A stretch of 60,180 nucleotides of DNA from Brachyspira alvinipulli ATCC 51933 (GTDB taxonomy: Bacteria > Spirochaetota > Brachyspiria > Brachyspirales > Brachyspiraceae), in NCBI RefSeq assembly GCF_000518245.1, contig NZ_JADF01000022.1, positions 1 to 60,180 of the forward strand, given 5' to 3'. Each line of letters begins with the position of its first letter. Position 1 is the stretch's first letter. The notes under the pieces were generated by a model. It saw only the letters and a list, made by a program, of their open reading frames with translations. It made no database searches and was not told where the DNA came from. Both the position numbers and the translations under genes were made by a program. This document shows positions 8,588 through 17,302 of this stretch, in pieces.

Positions 8588-9643
8588 TTATATTCCTATG
8601 GCATTCCTTATTTCTTCTATATTGTTATCAACTTTTATAGGAGCATTGCAAACTTTAATAGCATTATCAGGATCTTTAAGTCCATTTCCTGTAAGTACAG
8701 AAACTACAGTATCTCCTTTATTTAATTTACCAGCTTTATAAGTTTTGATTATACCAGCTAATGAAGCAGCAGAAGCAGGTTCAGCAAATATCCCCTCTTC
8801 TCTTGTAAGCATTTTATAAGCTTCCAATATTTCATCGTCAGTAACAGAATCTATAAAACCATTTGATTCATTTGCAGCATTAACAGCCAATTTCCAGCTG
8901 GCAGGATTTCCTATTTTTATGGCAGTAGCAATAGTTTGAGGATTTTCTATTACCCTATTTTGCACTATAGCAGCAGAACCTTCAGCCTCAAAACCTATCA
9001 TCTTAGGTAAATTAGATGACTTGCCATTTTCTTTATACTCTTTAAATCCCATCCAATATGCAGATATATTTCCAGCATTTCCTACAGGTATAGCCAAATA
9101 ATCAGGTGCTTTTCCTAAAGTATCGCAAATTTCAAAAGCAGAAGTTTTCTGTCCTTGAAGTCTGAAAGGATTAATAGAGTTTACCAATGTTATAGGATAT
9201 TTATTTGTAATTTCAATAACAGCTTTTAATGCCTCATCAAAGTTGCCTTTAATAGCTATAACCTTAGCACCATACATTAAAGCCTGTGCCAATTTTCCCA
9301 AAGCAATATTTCCGTCTGGTATAATTACAATACATTGAATACCGCTTCTAGCCGCATAGGCAGCAGCAGATGCAGAAGTATTACCTGTAGAAGCACACAT
9401 TATAGCCTTAGAACCTTCTTCAAGTGCTTTAGCAACAGCCATAACCATGCCTCTGTCTTTAAATGAGCCTGTAGGATTAAGCCCGTCATATTTGAAATAT
9501 AACTCTATTCCTCCAAGTTCTTTTCCTATTTTTTCAGCTTTTATTAAAGGGGTGTTTCCTTCATGTAAACTAATTAAAGGGGTTTTATCTGTAATAGGCA
9601 AATACTCTTTGTATTCTCTTAAAAGTCCATTCCATGCTTTCAT
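8588..9643 (-). CDS. thrC: Threonine synthase
   Basis: A 351-residue PLP-dependent enzyme that converts O-phosphohomoserine to threonine. The PLP lysine is Lys62 in the context GSFKDRG, and the phosphate-binding loop ([17 protein letters not shown]) and the C-terminal [11 protein letters not shown] block are typical of the short, class-I-like threonine synthases. It is the promoter-proximal gene of the thrC-thrB operon and is followed two bases later by thrB. No leader peptide or riboswitch is evident in the 229 bases upstream. Confidence 0.95.
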   Translation of the reverse strand: MKAWNGLLREYKEYLPITDKTPLISLHEGNTPLIKAEKIGKELGGIELYFKYDGLNPTGSFKDRGMVMAVAKALEEGSKAIMCASTGNTSASAAAYAARSGIQCIVIIPDGNIALGKLAQALMYGAKVIAIKGNFDEALKAVIEITNKYPITLVNSINPFRLQGQKTSAFEICDTLGKAPDYLAIPVGNAGNISAYWMGFKEYKENGKSSNLPKMIGFEAEGSAAIVQNRVIENPQTIATAIKIGNPASWKLAVNAANESNGFIDSVTDDEILEAYKMLTREEGIFAEPASAASLAGIIKTYKAGKLNKGDTVVSVLTGNGLKDPDNAIKVCNAPIKVDNNIEEIRNAIGI

Positions 9644-9696
9644 AATATTATCCTCTTTTTGTTAATAAACAAATTATTATAAATAGTATCCATTAT

Positions 9697-9725
9697 AGAA
9701 TATAGTATAAAGAATAATTTTTCAA
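9697..9725 (-). promoter_or_regulatory. Promoter of thrC-thrB
   Basis: On the minus strand TTGAAA (9725-9720), 17-base spacer, TATTCT (9702-9697), about 50 bases ahead of the thrC start. Confidence 0.6.
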
Positions 9726-9822
9726 TACTTTTATATTTATAGAAAAACTTTTTTGTGATTAAAAAGTGTTATATGTTTATTATATATTATAATTTTTTAT
9801 AATCAAAATAATTCTTATAAAA

Positions 9823-9850
9823 TTGACAATAATATTTAAAGTGTTAAAAT
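9823..9850 (+). promoter_or_regulatory. Promoter of the DUF2147 gene
   Basis: TTGACA (9823-9828), 16-base spacer, TAAAAT (9845-9850), followed by AGAGAG as ribosome-binding site before the ATG at 9873. Confidence 0.7.
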
Positions 9851-9872
9851 AAAAAAATAGAGAGATTTTAAT

Positions 9873-10373
9873 ATGAAAAAAAATATATTATTTATAATAA
9901 TTATTTTCACATTTTTAACAAATTTGATTTATGCCTATAATTCAAAAGATGCTGAAGGTTTTTGGCTAATGCCTGCGAAACCAAAGGGCAGAATGGAAGT
10001 AGTAAAAATAATAGTCATTAACAATAATCTTTATGCATATGCTGTAAAATTACATGATGATGTAAAAAATGATTTAGATATACATAATCCAAATAAATCT
10101 TTAAGAGATAAAAAACTTATAGGATTAATATTTATATATGATATAGTATTTGAAAATGGAAAATGGCAAACAGGAAAAATATATCATACAGATCAAGGAA
10201 GCACATTCTATGCTAATATAAGTTTATCAGAAGATAAGAATACTTTATTTCTTAAAGCATCATTAGATAAATCTGGAGTTGTAGGTGCTACTGTAAAATG
10301 GACTAGACTTCCTAATAAATACAATGATGTGCCTAGAAATCAATTACGTACTATAGACGGCAAATCTTTATAA
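9873..10373 (+). CDS. Secreted DUF2147-family protein
   Basis: A 166-residue exported protein with a classical signal peptide (residues 1-20, ending near IYA). The mature part matches the DUF2147 pattern: an opening EGFWLMPAKPKG, a central VFENGKWQTGKIYHTDQGSTFYANISL and a terminal LDKSGVVGATVKWTRL. DUF2147 proteins are small periplasmic beta-rich proteins of unknown biochemical role. It has its own promoter, 23 bases upstream of the start. Confidence 0.75.
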   Translation: MKKNILFIIIIFTFLTNLIYAYNSKDAEGFWLMPAKPKGRMEVVKIIVINNNLYAYAVKLHDDVKNDLDIHNPNKSLRDKKLIGLIFIYDIVFENGKWQTGKIYHTDQGSTFYANISLSEDKNTLFLKASLDKSGVVGATVKWTRLPNKYNDVPRNQLRTIDGKSL

Positions 10374-10461
10374 TTACTACAAAAATTAGTAAATATTAAT
10401 ATTGTTTTTTTTTGAATAATTTATTATTATTTATATAAAATATTATTAAAGGATTAATTTT

Positions 10462-10992
10462 ATGGGAAAATTAGGAAGAGTATTATGGCTGATATTTGGT
10501 ATATTATTAATAATATCAGGAATCGCTACAATGTTTAATCCAGCAGAAACCATATTAGTACTAGCATATACGATAGGGTTTTTAACTCTATTTTCTGGAA
10601 TCAGTGCCATAGTTTATTTTTTCAGTATAAGGCATGTATCAGGTTCAAGTTTAATTTTATTGGATGGTATAATATCTACTATATGTGGTATCATTATAAT
10701 TTCTAATCTTGCTATAAGCGGAGCATTTATTCCTTATATGGTAGCATTTTTAGTAATAGTAAGAGGAGTTGTATCTATATCATCTTCTATAGAATTAAAA
10801 AAGCATGGATATAATCAATGGGGATTAGCTATGTTAAGCGGTATACTTACTTTAATAGTTGGTATAATATTAACTTTCAACCCTATTTTAGGTGCTATTT
10901 ATGTAAGTGTTGTACTTGGATTATGTTTAATACTTTATGGAATTATAACACTTCAATTATGGTTTGCGTATGGAAAATTTTTTAAAATATAA
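10462..10992 (+). CDS. HdeD family (DUF308) membrane protein
   Basis: A 176-residue integral membrane protein with six hydrophobic segments in three hairpin pairs, each pair linked by a short polar turn, as in the HdeD/DUF308 family linked to acid resistance in enterobacteria. Phe-Asn-Pro turns (MFNPAETIL near residue 23, TFNPILGAIY near 135) recur as usual for the family. A -35/-10-like pair (TTGAAT, 16 bases, TATAAA) lies just upstream. The role here is unknown. Confidence 0.8.
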   Translation: MGKLGRVLWLIFGILLIISGIATMFNPAETILVLAYTIGFLTLFSGISAIVYFFSIRHVSGSSLILLDGIISTICGIIIISNLAISGAFIPYMVAFLVIVRGVVSISSSIELKKHGYNQWGLAMLSGILTLIVGIILTFNPILGAIYVSVVLGLCLILYGIITLQLWFAYGKFFKI

Positions 10993-11064
10993 TATTATTG
11001 ATTTTATTTTTCATTTTGTTAAAATTAATCAATGTTTTTCATACTAATATTTGGGGAGAAAATT

Positions 11065-11277
11065 ATGTTACAAAAAAATGCCAATAGTACTTTATGTTTT
11101 TGTAAAAATATAAAGTACAAAGATGTGGTCAATGCCATCAAAAAAAAGGATTTAAAAACTCTTGAAGAAGTTATGCATACTACAAAAGCCGGTATTACAT
11201 GTTGGAGCTGCAGAGGTGATATAAAGGATCTATTAGAAGAATATAATAAAACAGGTGATATAGATATAAATGAATAA
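11065..11277 (+). CDS. BFD-like [2Fe-2S]-binding mini-protein
   Basis: A 70-residue protein with the cysteine pattern of the bacterioferritin-associated ferredoxin-like (BFD, Fer2_BFD) domain: Cys11-x-Cys13 and, 33 residues later, Cys46-x-x-Cys49 in CWSCRGDI. Such domains bind a [2Fe-2S] cluster and often act in iron release or as subunits of larger oxidoreductases. The start at 11065 is chosen because GGGGAG lies eight bases upstream; an earlier in-frame ATG at 11032 has no ribosome-binding site. A second BFD-like frame begins inside its last codons, suggesting a two-gene unit. Confidence 0.8.
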   Translation: MLQKNANSTLCFCKNIKYKDVVNAIKKKDLKTLEEVMHTTKAGITCWSCRGDIKDLLEEYNKTGDIDINE

Positions 11278-11433
11278 TAAGTTTATATGTCAATGTAAAG
11301 AACTATCATTGAAAGAAATAGAAATACTAAAAAAAGAGTACAGCATAGATACTTTAAAAGAATTAGTAAAAAAACAAAGGTAGAGACAGCCTGCGGAGGA
11401 TGTCGAAACAAACTAAAAGAGATTTTTAAATAA
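11270..11433 (+). CDS. Second BFD-like [2Fe-2S] mini-protein, complete only with a -1 frameshift
   Basis: The ATG at 11270 overlaps the end of the preceding BFD-like gene. The zero frame gives Cys7-x-Cys9 and stops at 11381-11383 after 37 codons. Slipping back one base on the seven-A tract at 11368-11374 (zero frame GTA AAA AAA) continues for 19 codons to a TAA at 11431 and supplies Cys42-x-x-Cys45 in ACGGCRNKLKEIF. The resulting 54-residue protein has exactly the same 33-residue spacing between the two cysteine pairs as its neighbour, so the shifted frame is the biologically sensible one. An imperfect hairpin (GACAGCCT, loop GCGG, AGGATGTC, 11385-11404) lies ten bases beyond the tract. Programmed frameshifting, transcriptional slippage, phase variation, a true mutation and a sequencing error are all possible. 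Confidence 0.65.
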
Positions 11434-11442
11434 ATTTGATAT

Positions 11443-11482
11443 AAAAAAGGAATAGGTTTTTAAAAGCCTATTCCTTTTTTAT
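11443..11482. terminator. Bidirectional rho-independent terminator
   Basis: AAAAAAGGAATAGG (11443-11456) pairs with CCTATTCCTTTTTT (11467-11480) around a short T/A loop. It separates the plus-strand BFD-like genes from the convergent transketolase genes and has T runs in both readings. Confidence 0.9.
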
Positions 11483-11496
11483 TTATAATAACATTA

Positions 11497-12414
11497 TTAT
11501 TTTATAGCTTCATACAAAGAAGCAGCATTCAATCTATATTTATTCATAAGCTCATCAACTGTACCAGATTCACCAAATGTATCTTTCAGACCTAGTCTTA
11601 TTAATTTACTAGGATACTCATCAGTTAATACCTCAGATATAGCAGAACCAAGTCCTCCTATAATAGAATGCTCTTCAACACTAATCAATTTCTTATGTTT
11701 TTTAGCCATTTCAACAATAATATCTCTATCTATTGGTTTAATTGTATGAATATTAACAACAGTAACAGATATACCGTCTTTTTCAGCCATTTCAGCAGCT
11801 ATTAAAGCTTCAGGAACAACTATACCGCAAGCGAATATACATACATCCTTACCTTCTCTTAATACATTAGCCTTACCAATTTTAAAAGGAGTATCATTAT
11901 TAGTAATAATATTTGTAGCAGGTCTTGCCATTCTTAAATAACAAGGACCATCAAATTCAGCAGCAGCAAACACAGCCTTTTCAGCCTCAACCGCATCGCA
12001 TGGAACAATTACAGTCATATTTGGTATAGAACGCATAATAGATATATCTTCTATAGATTGATGACTTGCTCCGTCCTCTCCTACAGATATACCAGCATGA
12101 GTAACAGCTACTTTAACATTTAACTTAGGATAACATATAGAGTTTCTAATTATTTCAAAAGCCCTGCCTGCTCCAAACATAGCAAAAGTAGAAGCAAAAG
12201 GTATTTTACCATCTATAGCAAATCCAGCAGCAGCTCCCATAATATTTTGTTCTGCTATTCCCATGTTAAAAAATCTTTCCGGAAAAGCAGCTTTGAAAGT
12301 TTTTGTCATAGTAGAACCAGATAAATCTCCATCTAAAACTACTACATTTTTATTTATTTCGCCAAGACGTTTTAAAGCCTCGCCGTAAGCATTTCTTATT
12401 GCCTTTTTTTCCAT
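11497..12414 (-). CDS. Transketolase, C-terminal subunit
   Basis: A 305-residue protein equal to the pyrimidine-binding and C-terminal domains of transketolase. The first half has the Transket_pyr block (VVVLDGDLSGST, FNMGIAEQNIMGAAAGFA with the catalytic Glu of the GIAEQ motif) and the second half the Transketolase_C domain (EALIAAEMAEKDGISVTVVNIHTIKPID). It works with the N-terminal subunit encoded 27 bases upstream to form one active enzyme of the non-oxidative pentose phosphate pathway. Split transketolases are known in many anaerobes. No other 1-deoxyxylulose-type feature is seen. Confidence 0.92.
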   Translation of the reverse strand: MEKKAIRNAYGEALKRLGEINKNVVVLDGDLSGSTMTKTFKAAFPERFFNMGIAEQNIMGAAAGFAIDGKIPFASTFAMFGAGRAFEIIRNSICYPKLNVKVAVTHAGISVGEDGASHQSIEDISIMRSIPNMTVIVPCDAVEAEKAVFAAAEFDGPCYLRMARPATNIITNNDTPFKIGKANVLREGKDVCIFACGIVVPEALIAAEMAEKDGISVTVVNIHTIKPIDRDIIVEMAKKHKKLISVEEHSIIGGLGSAISEVLTDEYPSKLIRLGLKDTFGESGTVDELMNKYRLNAASLYEAIK

Positions 12415-12441
12415 AGTACTTATTCCTCAATTTTTAATTAT

Positions 12442-13239
12442 TTAGTCAAGTCTATTTAACTCTTCCATAGCTTTTTCATACTCTTCTTTATTAGGAGCTT
12501 TTCCATGCCAGCCTACAGCATTTTCCATAAATGAAACTCCTTTACCTTTAACAGTTTTAGCCATAACGCATTTAGGTTTACCAGATACCTTTTTCTTAAA
12601 TACCTCTTCAAGTTCAGCCTCATTATGTCCATCAACAATAAATGTCTCAAAACCAAATGCTTTCATTTTGGCCTCTAAATCTCCCAAACTCATAACCTCA
12701 TCATTTTTTCCGTCTATCTGTAAACCATTCCAGTCTATTATAAGAGTATAATTATCCAATTTATAATTGGCTGCTGCCATAGCCGATTCCCAAAAAGTTC
12801 CTTCTTGTGCCTCGCCATCTCCAGCAATAGCAAATATTTTACCATCTTTCTTATCAAGCTTATATCCTAAAGCAATTCCTAAAGCTATACAAACTCCTTG
12901 ACCAAGAGAACCTGTAGAAGCCTCAACTCCTTCCAAATGCTTTTTATCAGGATGTCCTTGAAGTCTTGAACCTAACTTTCTATAAGTCATAAGTTCATCA
13001 GTTGAAAAATATCCCCTATGTGCCAATGTAGAATAAAGTACAGCTGAGGCATGCCCTTTAGACATTATAAGTATATCCCTTCCTTCCATTTTAGGATTCT
13101 TAGGGTCTATATTCATAATCTTAAAGTATAGTGTATGCATTATCTCTACCAATGATAAAGAACCGCCTATATGCCCTGAATTAGCATTATAAACCATACT
13201 TACTATATCTTTTCTTATTTGAGTATTTAAAGAAGACAT
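12442..13239 (-). CDS. Transketolase, N-terminal (thiamine diphosphate-binding) subunit
   Basis: A 265-residue protein equal to the PP-binding domain of transketolase. It shows GHIGGSLS near residue 22, GHPDKK...EASTGSLGQG around residues 95-115, and the thiamine diphosphate motif GDGEAQEGTFWESAMAAANYKLDN around 140. It moves two-carbon units between sugar phosphates together with the C-terminal subunit encoded immediately downstream. The pair ends at the terminator at 11443-11482. Confidence 0.93.
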   Translation of the reverse strand: MSSLNTQIRKDIVSMVYNANSGHIGGSLSLVEIMHTLYFKIMNIDPKNPKMEGRDILIMSKGHASAVLYSTLAHRGYFSTDELMTYRKLGSRLQGHPDKKHLEGVEASTGSLGQGVCIALGIALGYKLDKKDGKIFAIAGDGEAQEGTFWESAMAAANYKLDNYTLIIDWNGLQIDGKNDEVMSLGDLEAKMKAFGFETFIVDGHNEAELEEVFKKKVSGKPKCVMAKTVKGKGVSFMENAVGWHGKAPNKEEYEKAMEELNRLD

Positions 13240-13344
13240 AATAATTCCTTATAAAATAAATTTTATGTAAATAATGATACTACAAAATTACAGTATTGTC
13301 AAATATGTATTTATTATTAAAAATTTTATTACATAATAATATCT

Positions 13345-14697
13345 TTATGAGGCAAATGATAATTCTCTAATTAAAGCACTTGGTGTATAAATAGATGAAT
13401 GATTATAATCTGTATCATTAGCAAGCATTTCTACATTACTTAAAAAATCTAATATATTACCTGACACTATAAAAGGGCTTGCAGTATATGATAGTTTTCC
13501 ATTTTCTATTTTGACTCCTTCTGCCTGTAAAGAAAAATCTCCACTTACAGCATTAACCCCAGAATGAGTGCCTGTAAGTGAATTTACCAATATTCCATCT
13601 TTTATTTGATCAATAAGCTCTTCCTGAGTGTTTTTACCATTTTCTAAAATAAAATTATGACATGATATTCCTATTGATGATTTAAAACTCCTTGAAGCAT
13701 GAGATGTAGTTTTTCTATTATCCTTTCTTGCTGTATAATTATTGTATAAATAACTGTTTAATATTCCATTCGTTATTATATCCAAATCTTTTGTAGCAGA
13801 ACCTTCTCCGTCAAAATGAGTATTAGCTAAGCCCTTATCGAATACTGGTATATCTTTAATGTTTATTATATCACTTGCTATTTTTTGATTTAATTTACCT
13901 TGGAGAAGAGACAATTTTTTCTGTACAGATTCTGATGAAAAAAGCCCCAAATATGCAGCTATAATTGTTCTCATTGCTTTGCTTGTAAATACTGTTTTAT
14001 ACTTTCCGCTTGATATAGGCTTGGCACTTAATTTACTTACTGCATTATCAACAATATTTTTTGCAAAATAATCTATATCAAACATTGAATCTACAGATGA
14101 ATAAACATCAAAAAATGTTTTTGTAATATCTGCCTCTTTAGCTATTACCTCAGCATAATACATTATACTGTTTTTATTCTCTTCTTTAAATACACCATTA
14201 CTATTAATTATACATTTATTAAAACTATACCTAGCTAATCCTGCTGACGGAACATTGACTATTCTTTTATCTAATGAATATAATTTATCCTCTATTGAAA
14301 GAGATATATTCTTTAGCTCATCGCTTGATAAATTAACTATATCATTATTTATCATATCATAACTTTTTTTATTATCTTCATCTTTTTCTATTAATACATT
14401 AAAATCAGGTTCAGAGGCTGCATAAGTTAAAGAACTTTTTGCATTATTAACAAGACTTTCAATAGACTCATTAGAATTAATTTTTTCAGTAAAACTTATT
14501 CCTACTTTTCCATTATCTATAAGCCTCAATCCAATTCCTCCAGATTCAGCAAAGGTATATTTATCTAAATCTTTTTCTCTTACTGTAAATTCTTCTTCTG
14601 CACTTTTAGACATATAAATTTCTATTTTATCAATACCATTTGCTTTATTTTTAACAGAATCATAAATTTCTTTTAATCTATCCATACTATCAGACAT
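13345..14697 (-). CDS. TldE/PmbA-like subunit of the TldD-TldE metalloprotease
   Basis: A 450-residue member of the PmbA/TldD family lacking the HExxxH zinc motif, as expected for the TldE (PmbA) partner. Family blocks include GIGLRLIDNGKVGISFTE near residue 50, FDGEGSATKDLDIITNGILNSYLYNNYTA in the second half, and GDFSLQAEGVKIENGKL near residue 385. TldE forms a heterodimer with TldD, the protease that cuts small or unfolded peptides. The gene follows tldD after two bases, so they are co-translated. The natural substrate here is unknown; no bacteriocin or PQQ genes are in the window. Confidence 0.88.
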   Translation of the reverse strand: MSDSMDRLKEIYDSVKNKANGIDKIEIYMSKSAEEEFTVREKDLDKYTFAESGGIGLRLIDNGKVGISFTEKINSNESIESLVNNAKSSLTYAASEPDFNVLIEKDEDNKKSYDMINNDIVNLSSDELKNISLSIEDKLYSLDKRIVNVPSAGLARYSFNKCIINSNGVFKEENKNSIMYYAEVIAKEADITKTFFDVYSSVDSMFDIDYFAKNIVDNAVSKLSAKPISSGKYKTVFTSKAMRTIIAAYLGLFSSESVQKKLSLLQGKLNQKIASDIINIKDIPVFDKGLANTHFDGEGSATKDLDIITNGILNSYLYNNYTARKDNRKTTSHASRSFKSSIGISCHNFILENGKNTQEELIDQIKDGILVNSLTGTHSGVNAVSGDFSLQAEGVKIENGKLSYTASPFIVSGNILDFLSNVEMLANDTDYNHSSIYTPSALIRELSFAS

Positions 14698-14699
14698 TA

Positions 14700-16088
14700 T
14701 TATCTGCCTCCTACTGTTAGTTCTTTAACTCTTAAAGCAGGCTGTCCCACAGTAGTAGGTACAGACCCAGACACACTTCCGCATATACCATCTGCTAATT
14801 CCAAATTAGATGATACTGCTTCAATATTCATAAGTGTTTCATCTCCGCGTCCTATAAGCGTAGCACCTCTTACAGGTTCTGTAATCTTTCCATTTTCTAT
14901 CAAATACCCTTCAGAAACAGCAAAGTTATAATCAGTAGTTGCAGGATCAACAGACCCTCCTCCCATTTTTTTAGCATAAAGTCCATACTCTATACTGGAA
15001 ATTAAATCTTCAAAACTTGAATTTCCTTTATCTATAAATGTGTTTCTCATTCTTGATGTAGGAGGATATTTATAACTTTCTCTTCTTGCACTTCCTGTAA
15101 TATTTTGATTCATCTTCATAGAACCAAGCTCATCAACTAAATAACTTTTTAATATACCATTCTCTATTAAAACTGTTCTTTGTGCATCATTACCTTCATC
15201 ATCAATATTATAACTTCCCCAAGCATTTTTTATAGTTCCGTCATCAATGGCAGTAACAGCATCTGAAGCTATTTTCTCACCTAATTTATTACAAAATACA
15301 CTTGCATTATCAGCAACAGCAGTAGCCTCTAAAGCATGTCCGCAAGCCTCATGGAATATTACACCTCCGAATGCATTATCTATTACTACCGGATACTTTC
15401 CTGATTTTGGATACTTAGAATTAAGCATTTTAATTGCAGACTCAGCAGTTTCTTTAGCCATATCTTCTAAATTAATGTCTTTTATTACTTGGTATCCGTC
15501 TAAAGCACCTCTGGTTCTGCTTGCTGTCTGAGTATTAGCACCATCAGAAGCCATTGACATCATAACAAGTCTAACGTAAATTTGAGAATCTTCTCTCAAA
15601 ATACCTTTGCTTGTACACACTAAAATATTTCTTTGTTTTTCATTATAACGTACGCTTACCTGTTTTATTTTATCAGAAACTCCTCTGGCTGTTTTATCCA
15701 AATATGAAAGAACATCTATTTTTTCATCAAATTTAATAGAAAACGGATCTATATGCAAAGGATGATTATTATTTTCTTTAGATTCAATAAAATCATTAAC
15801 TATATATTTCTTATTATTCACAACAGAAGCTGCACTCTTAGCCAGATTAATTAAACTATCATTGCTTGTATCATTAGAATATAAATATATTGTTTTTTTA
15901 TCAGATATAACTCTTAAACCAACTCCATAATTAATACCCAAATTCATATCATCTACTTTGGAATCTAAATAACTTACCGAATTAATTTTAGTATCTTCAA
16001 AAAATAGATCAGCATATTCTCCACCATTTTTTAAAGCCTCTTGTAAAACAGTATGCAAAAAATTTTTGTCAAAATTAAAATATTTCAT
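14700..16088 (-). CDS. TldD-like zinc metalloprotease subunit
   Basis: A 462-residue PmbA/TldD-family protein carrying the catalytic HEACGH motif at residues 246-251 (GGVIFHEACGHALEA). The C-terminal blocks SGSVPTTVGQPALRVKELTVGG and GGGSVDPATTDYNFAVSEGYLIENG are typical of TldD. With the TldE-like protein it should form the heterodimeric peptidase that feeds unfolded peptides to a zinc site in a buried channel. It is preceded by a flavin-binding protein gene 11 bases upstream, so three genes may form one operon. Confidence 0.92.
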   Translation of the reverse strand: MKYFNFDKNFLHTVLQEALKNGGEYADLFFEDTKINSVSYLDSKVDDMNLGINYGVGLRVISDKKTIYLYSNDTSNDSLINLAKSAASVVNNKKYIVNDFIESKENNNHPLHIDPFSIKFDEKIDVLSYLDKTARGVSDKIKQVSVRYNEKQRNILVCTSKGILREDSQIYVRLVMMSMASDGANTQTASRTRGALDGYQVIKDINLEDMAKETAESAIKMLNSKYPKSGKYPVVIDNAFGGVIFHEACGHALEATAVADNASVFCNKLGEKIASDAVTAIDDGTIKNAWGSYNIDDEGNDAQRTVLIENGILKSYLVDELGSMKMNQNITGSARRESYKYPPTSRMRNTFIDKGNSSFEDLISSIEYGLYAKKMGGGSVDPATTDYNFAVSEGYLIENGKITEPVRGATLIGRGDETLMNIEAVSSNLELADGICGSVSGSVPTTVGQPALRVKELTVGGR

Positions 16089-16099
16089 TAATACCCCTA

Positions 16100-16591
16100 T
16101 TATTTTTTACCATTAACCAATTCTATAGCCTCTTTCCCTGTAATATGCTCTATGCAAAGTTCAATCATACATAAAGCATTGTATTCTCTATCAATAGCAT
16201 AATCTCTATTTTCTTTTTTATCATAAGGATGATACTTTATAGAAAGTCTTTCAATAGCTTCTCTTTTTTTATCTTCATCATCAATTATAAAAACCTTACC
16301 AAAAGCAATAACACTTCTATAGTAAGTGGTATATTCTTCCGGTTTAATATCATCTTTTTCTATAACGCAAAATGAAGCTTTATTATTATTTCTTATAGCA
16401 TCCAATTTATAACCATTTCTTGCCGAATGGAAAACTATTTTATTATCATAATAAGCATAACTTAATGGTACAGCATAAGGATAATTATCATCCCCTAAAA
16501 GAGCTAATACTCCTGATGTACATTTTTCTAATATTGCTATAGTTTCTTCATTTGATAAAAGTTGTTTTTTTCTTCTCATTTCTCTAAACAT
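16100..16591 (-). CDS. Pyridoxamine 5'-phosphate oxidase-like flavin-binding protein (NimA-like)
   Basis: A 163-residue split-barrel flavoprotein of the pyridoxamine 5'-phosphate oxidase-related group. It begins MFREMRRKKQLLS, as do many NimA-type proteins, and has the FMN-barrel blocks GVLALLGDDNYPYAVPLSYAYYDNKIVFHSA and RSVIAFGKVFIIDDEDKKREAIERLSIKYHP. NimA homologues can reduce nitroimidazoles, but membership alone does not show that activity. It is the first gene of a possible operon with tldD and tldE. Confidence 0.82.
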   Translation of the reverse strand: MFREMRRKKQLLSNEETIAILEKCTSGVLALLGDDNYPYAVPLSYAYYDNKIVFHSARNGYKLDAIRNNNKASFCVIEKDDIKPEEYTTYYRSVIAFGKVFIIDDEDKKREAIERLSIKYHPYDKKENRDYAIDREYNALCMIELCIEHITGKEAIELVNGKK

Positions 16592-16680
16592 AAAAATTAT
16601 TCCTATAATTAATATAAAACATATATATTGTTAGAATAATAAAATATTATAAATTATATATTTTATAAAAAAATAATCAA

Positions 16681-16709
16681 TTGACAATCATTTTATTATC
16701 ATATAGTAT
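16681..16709 (+). promoter_or_regulatory. Promoter of the YjbQ-family gene
   Basis: TTGACA (16681-16686), 17-base spacer, TAGTAT (16704-16709), followed by AAAAGGA before the ATG at 16748. Confidence 0.75.
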
Positions 16710-16747
16710 TAATAGTATTAAATATATAAATAATAAAAGGACAATAA

Positions 16748-17143
16748 ATGTATACTATTAATGTAAAAACAAAATCAAGATTTGATATAGTTGATATTAC
16801 AGATGAAGTTCAAAAATGTGTAAATGAAGAAAAAATACAAAGCGGCATAGCTGTAATATTTGTACCTCATACAACGGCAGCTGTAGGTATAAATGAAAAT
16901 GCTGACCCTGATGTAGTTTTTGACATGAAGAATGCTTTTAATAAATTAGTACCGCAGCATGACAATTATGAACATTCAGAAGGTAATTCTCAAGCCCATG
17001 TTTTATCATCTTTAGTAGCTCCAAGTTTAACTGTTATAATAGAAAATTCAAAAATTGTATTAGGTACTTGGCAGGATATATATTTCTTTGAATTTGATGG
17101 AGCAAGAAATAGAAAGGTACATATTCAAATAATTGGAAAATAA
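16748..17143 (+). CDS. YjbQ/UPF0047 family protein
   Basis: A 131-residue protein of the UPF0047/YjbQ family. The hallmark blocks are present: VIFVPHTTAAVGINENADPDV near residue 38, a histidine-rich HDNYEHSEGNSQAHVLSSL near residue 75, and LGTWQDIYFFEFDGARNRKV near the C-terminus. The conserved histidines probably bind metal; some members show thiamine-phosphate synthase activity in vitro, but the physiological role is unsettled. It is a single-gene transcription unit. Confidence 0.88.
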   Translation: MYTINVKTKSRFDIVDITDEVQKCVNEEKIQSGIAVIFVPHTTAAVGINENADPDVVFDMKNAFNKLVPQHDNYEHSEGNSQAHVLSSLVAPSLTVIIENSKIVLGTWQDIYFFEFDGARNRKVHIQIIGK

Positions 17144-17146
17144 ATA

Positions 17147-17163
17147 GAGAGGAAGGAACTCTC
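17147..17163 (-). terminator. Weak terminator-like hairpin ending the small minus-strand transcript
   Basis: GAGAG (17147-17151) pairs with CTCTC (17159-17163) around a seven-base loop; an alternative GAGGA/TCCTC pairing is possible. Read on the minus strand it is followed by TATTTATTTT, a moderate U tract. It could serve either the small minus transcript or, less well, the YjbQ gene. Confidence 0.4.
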
Positions 17164-17210
17164 CTCGCTATCTGTTCAGGGATAAATCTATTATATTAAA
17201 TGCCGATCAA

Positions 17211-17294
17211 CTACTGTTTAATTTTTTTGTTTTTTAAGAATTTTTCTTTTATAAAATTGCTAATTGAACTAATTAGCTCTATTATCAATCACAT
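17211..17294 (-). CDS. Candidate small amphipathic peptide or leader with an in-frame TGA at codon 2
   Basis: A near-perfect promoter and an AAAGGAGG site lead to an ATG at 17294-17292 that is immediately followed by TGA; the same frame then continues from a TTG (17288) for 25 codons, LIIELISSISNFIKEKFLKNKKIKQ split as a hydrophobic half and a lysine-rich half, to a TAG at 17213-17211. This amphipathic, cationic shape resembles type I toxin or phenol-soluble-modulin-like peptides only in style. Spacing from the GGAGG is 4 bases to the ATG, 6 to an out-of-frame GTG (a seven-codon frame) and 10 to the TTG. It may be a real small gene started at TTG, a broken one, or a non-coding RNA. Confidence 0.35.
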
Positions 17295-17302
17295 AATACC
17301 TC

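Noticed and set aside
11032-11064. Longer start for the first BFD-like protein
   Set aside because: No ribosome-binding site ahead of it; GGGGAG is correctly placed for the ATG at 11065.
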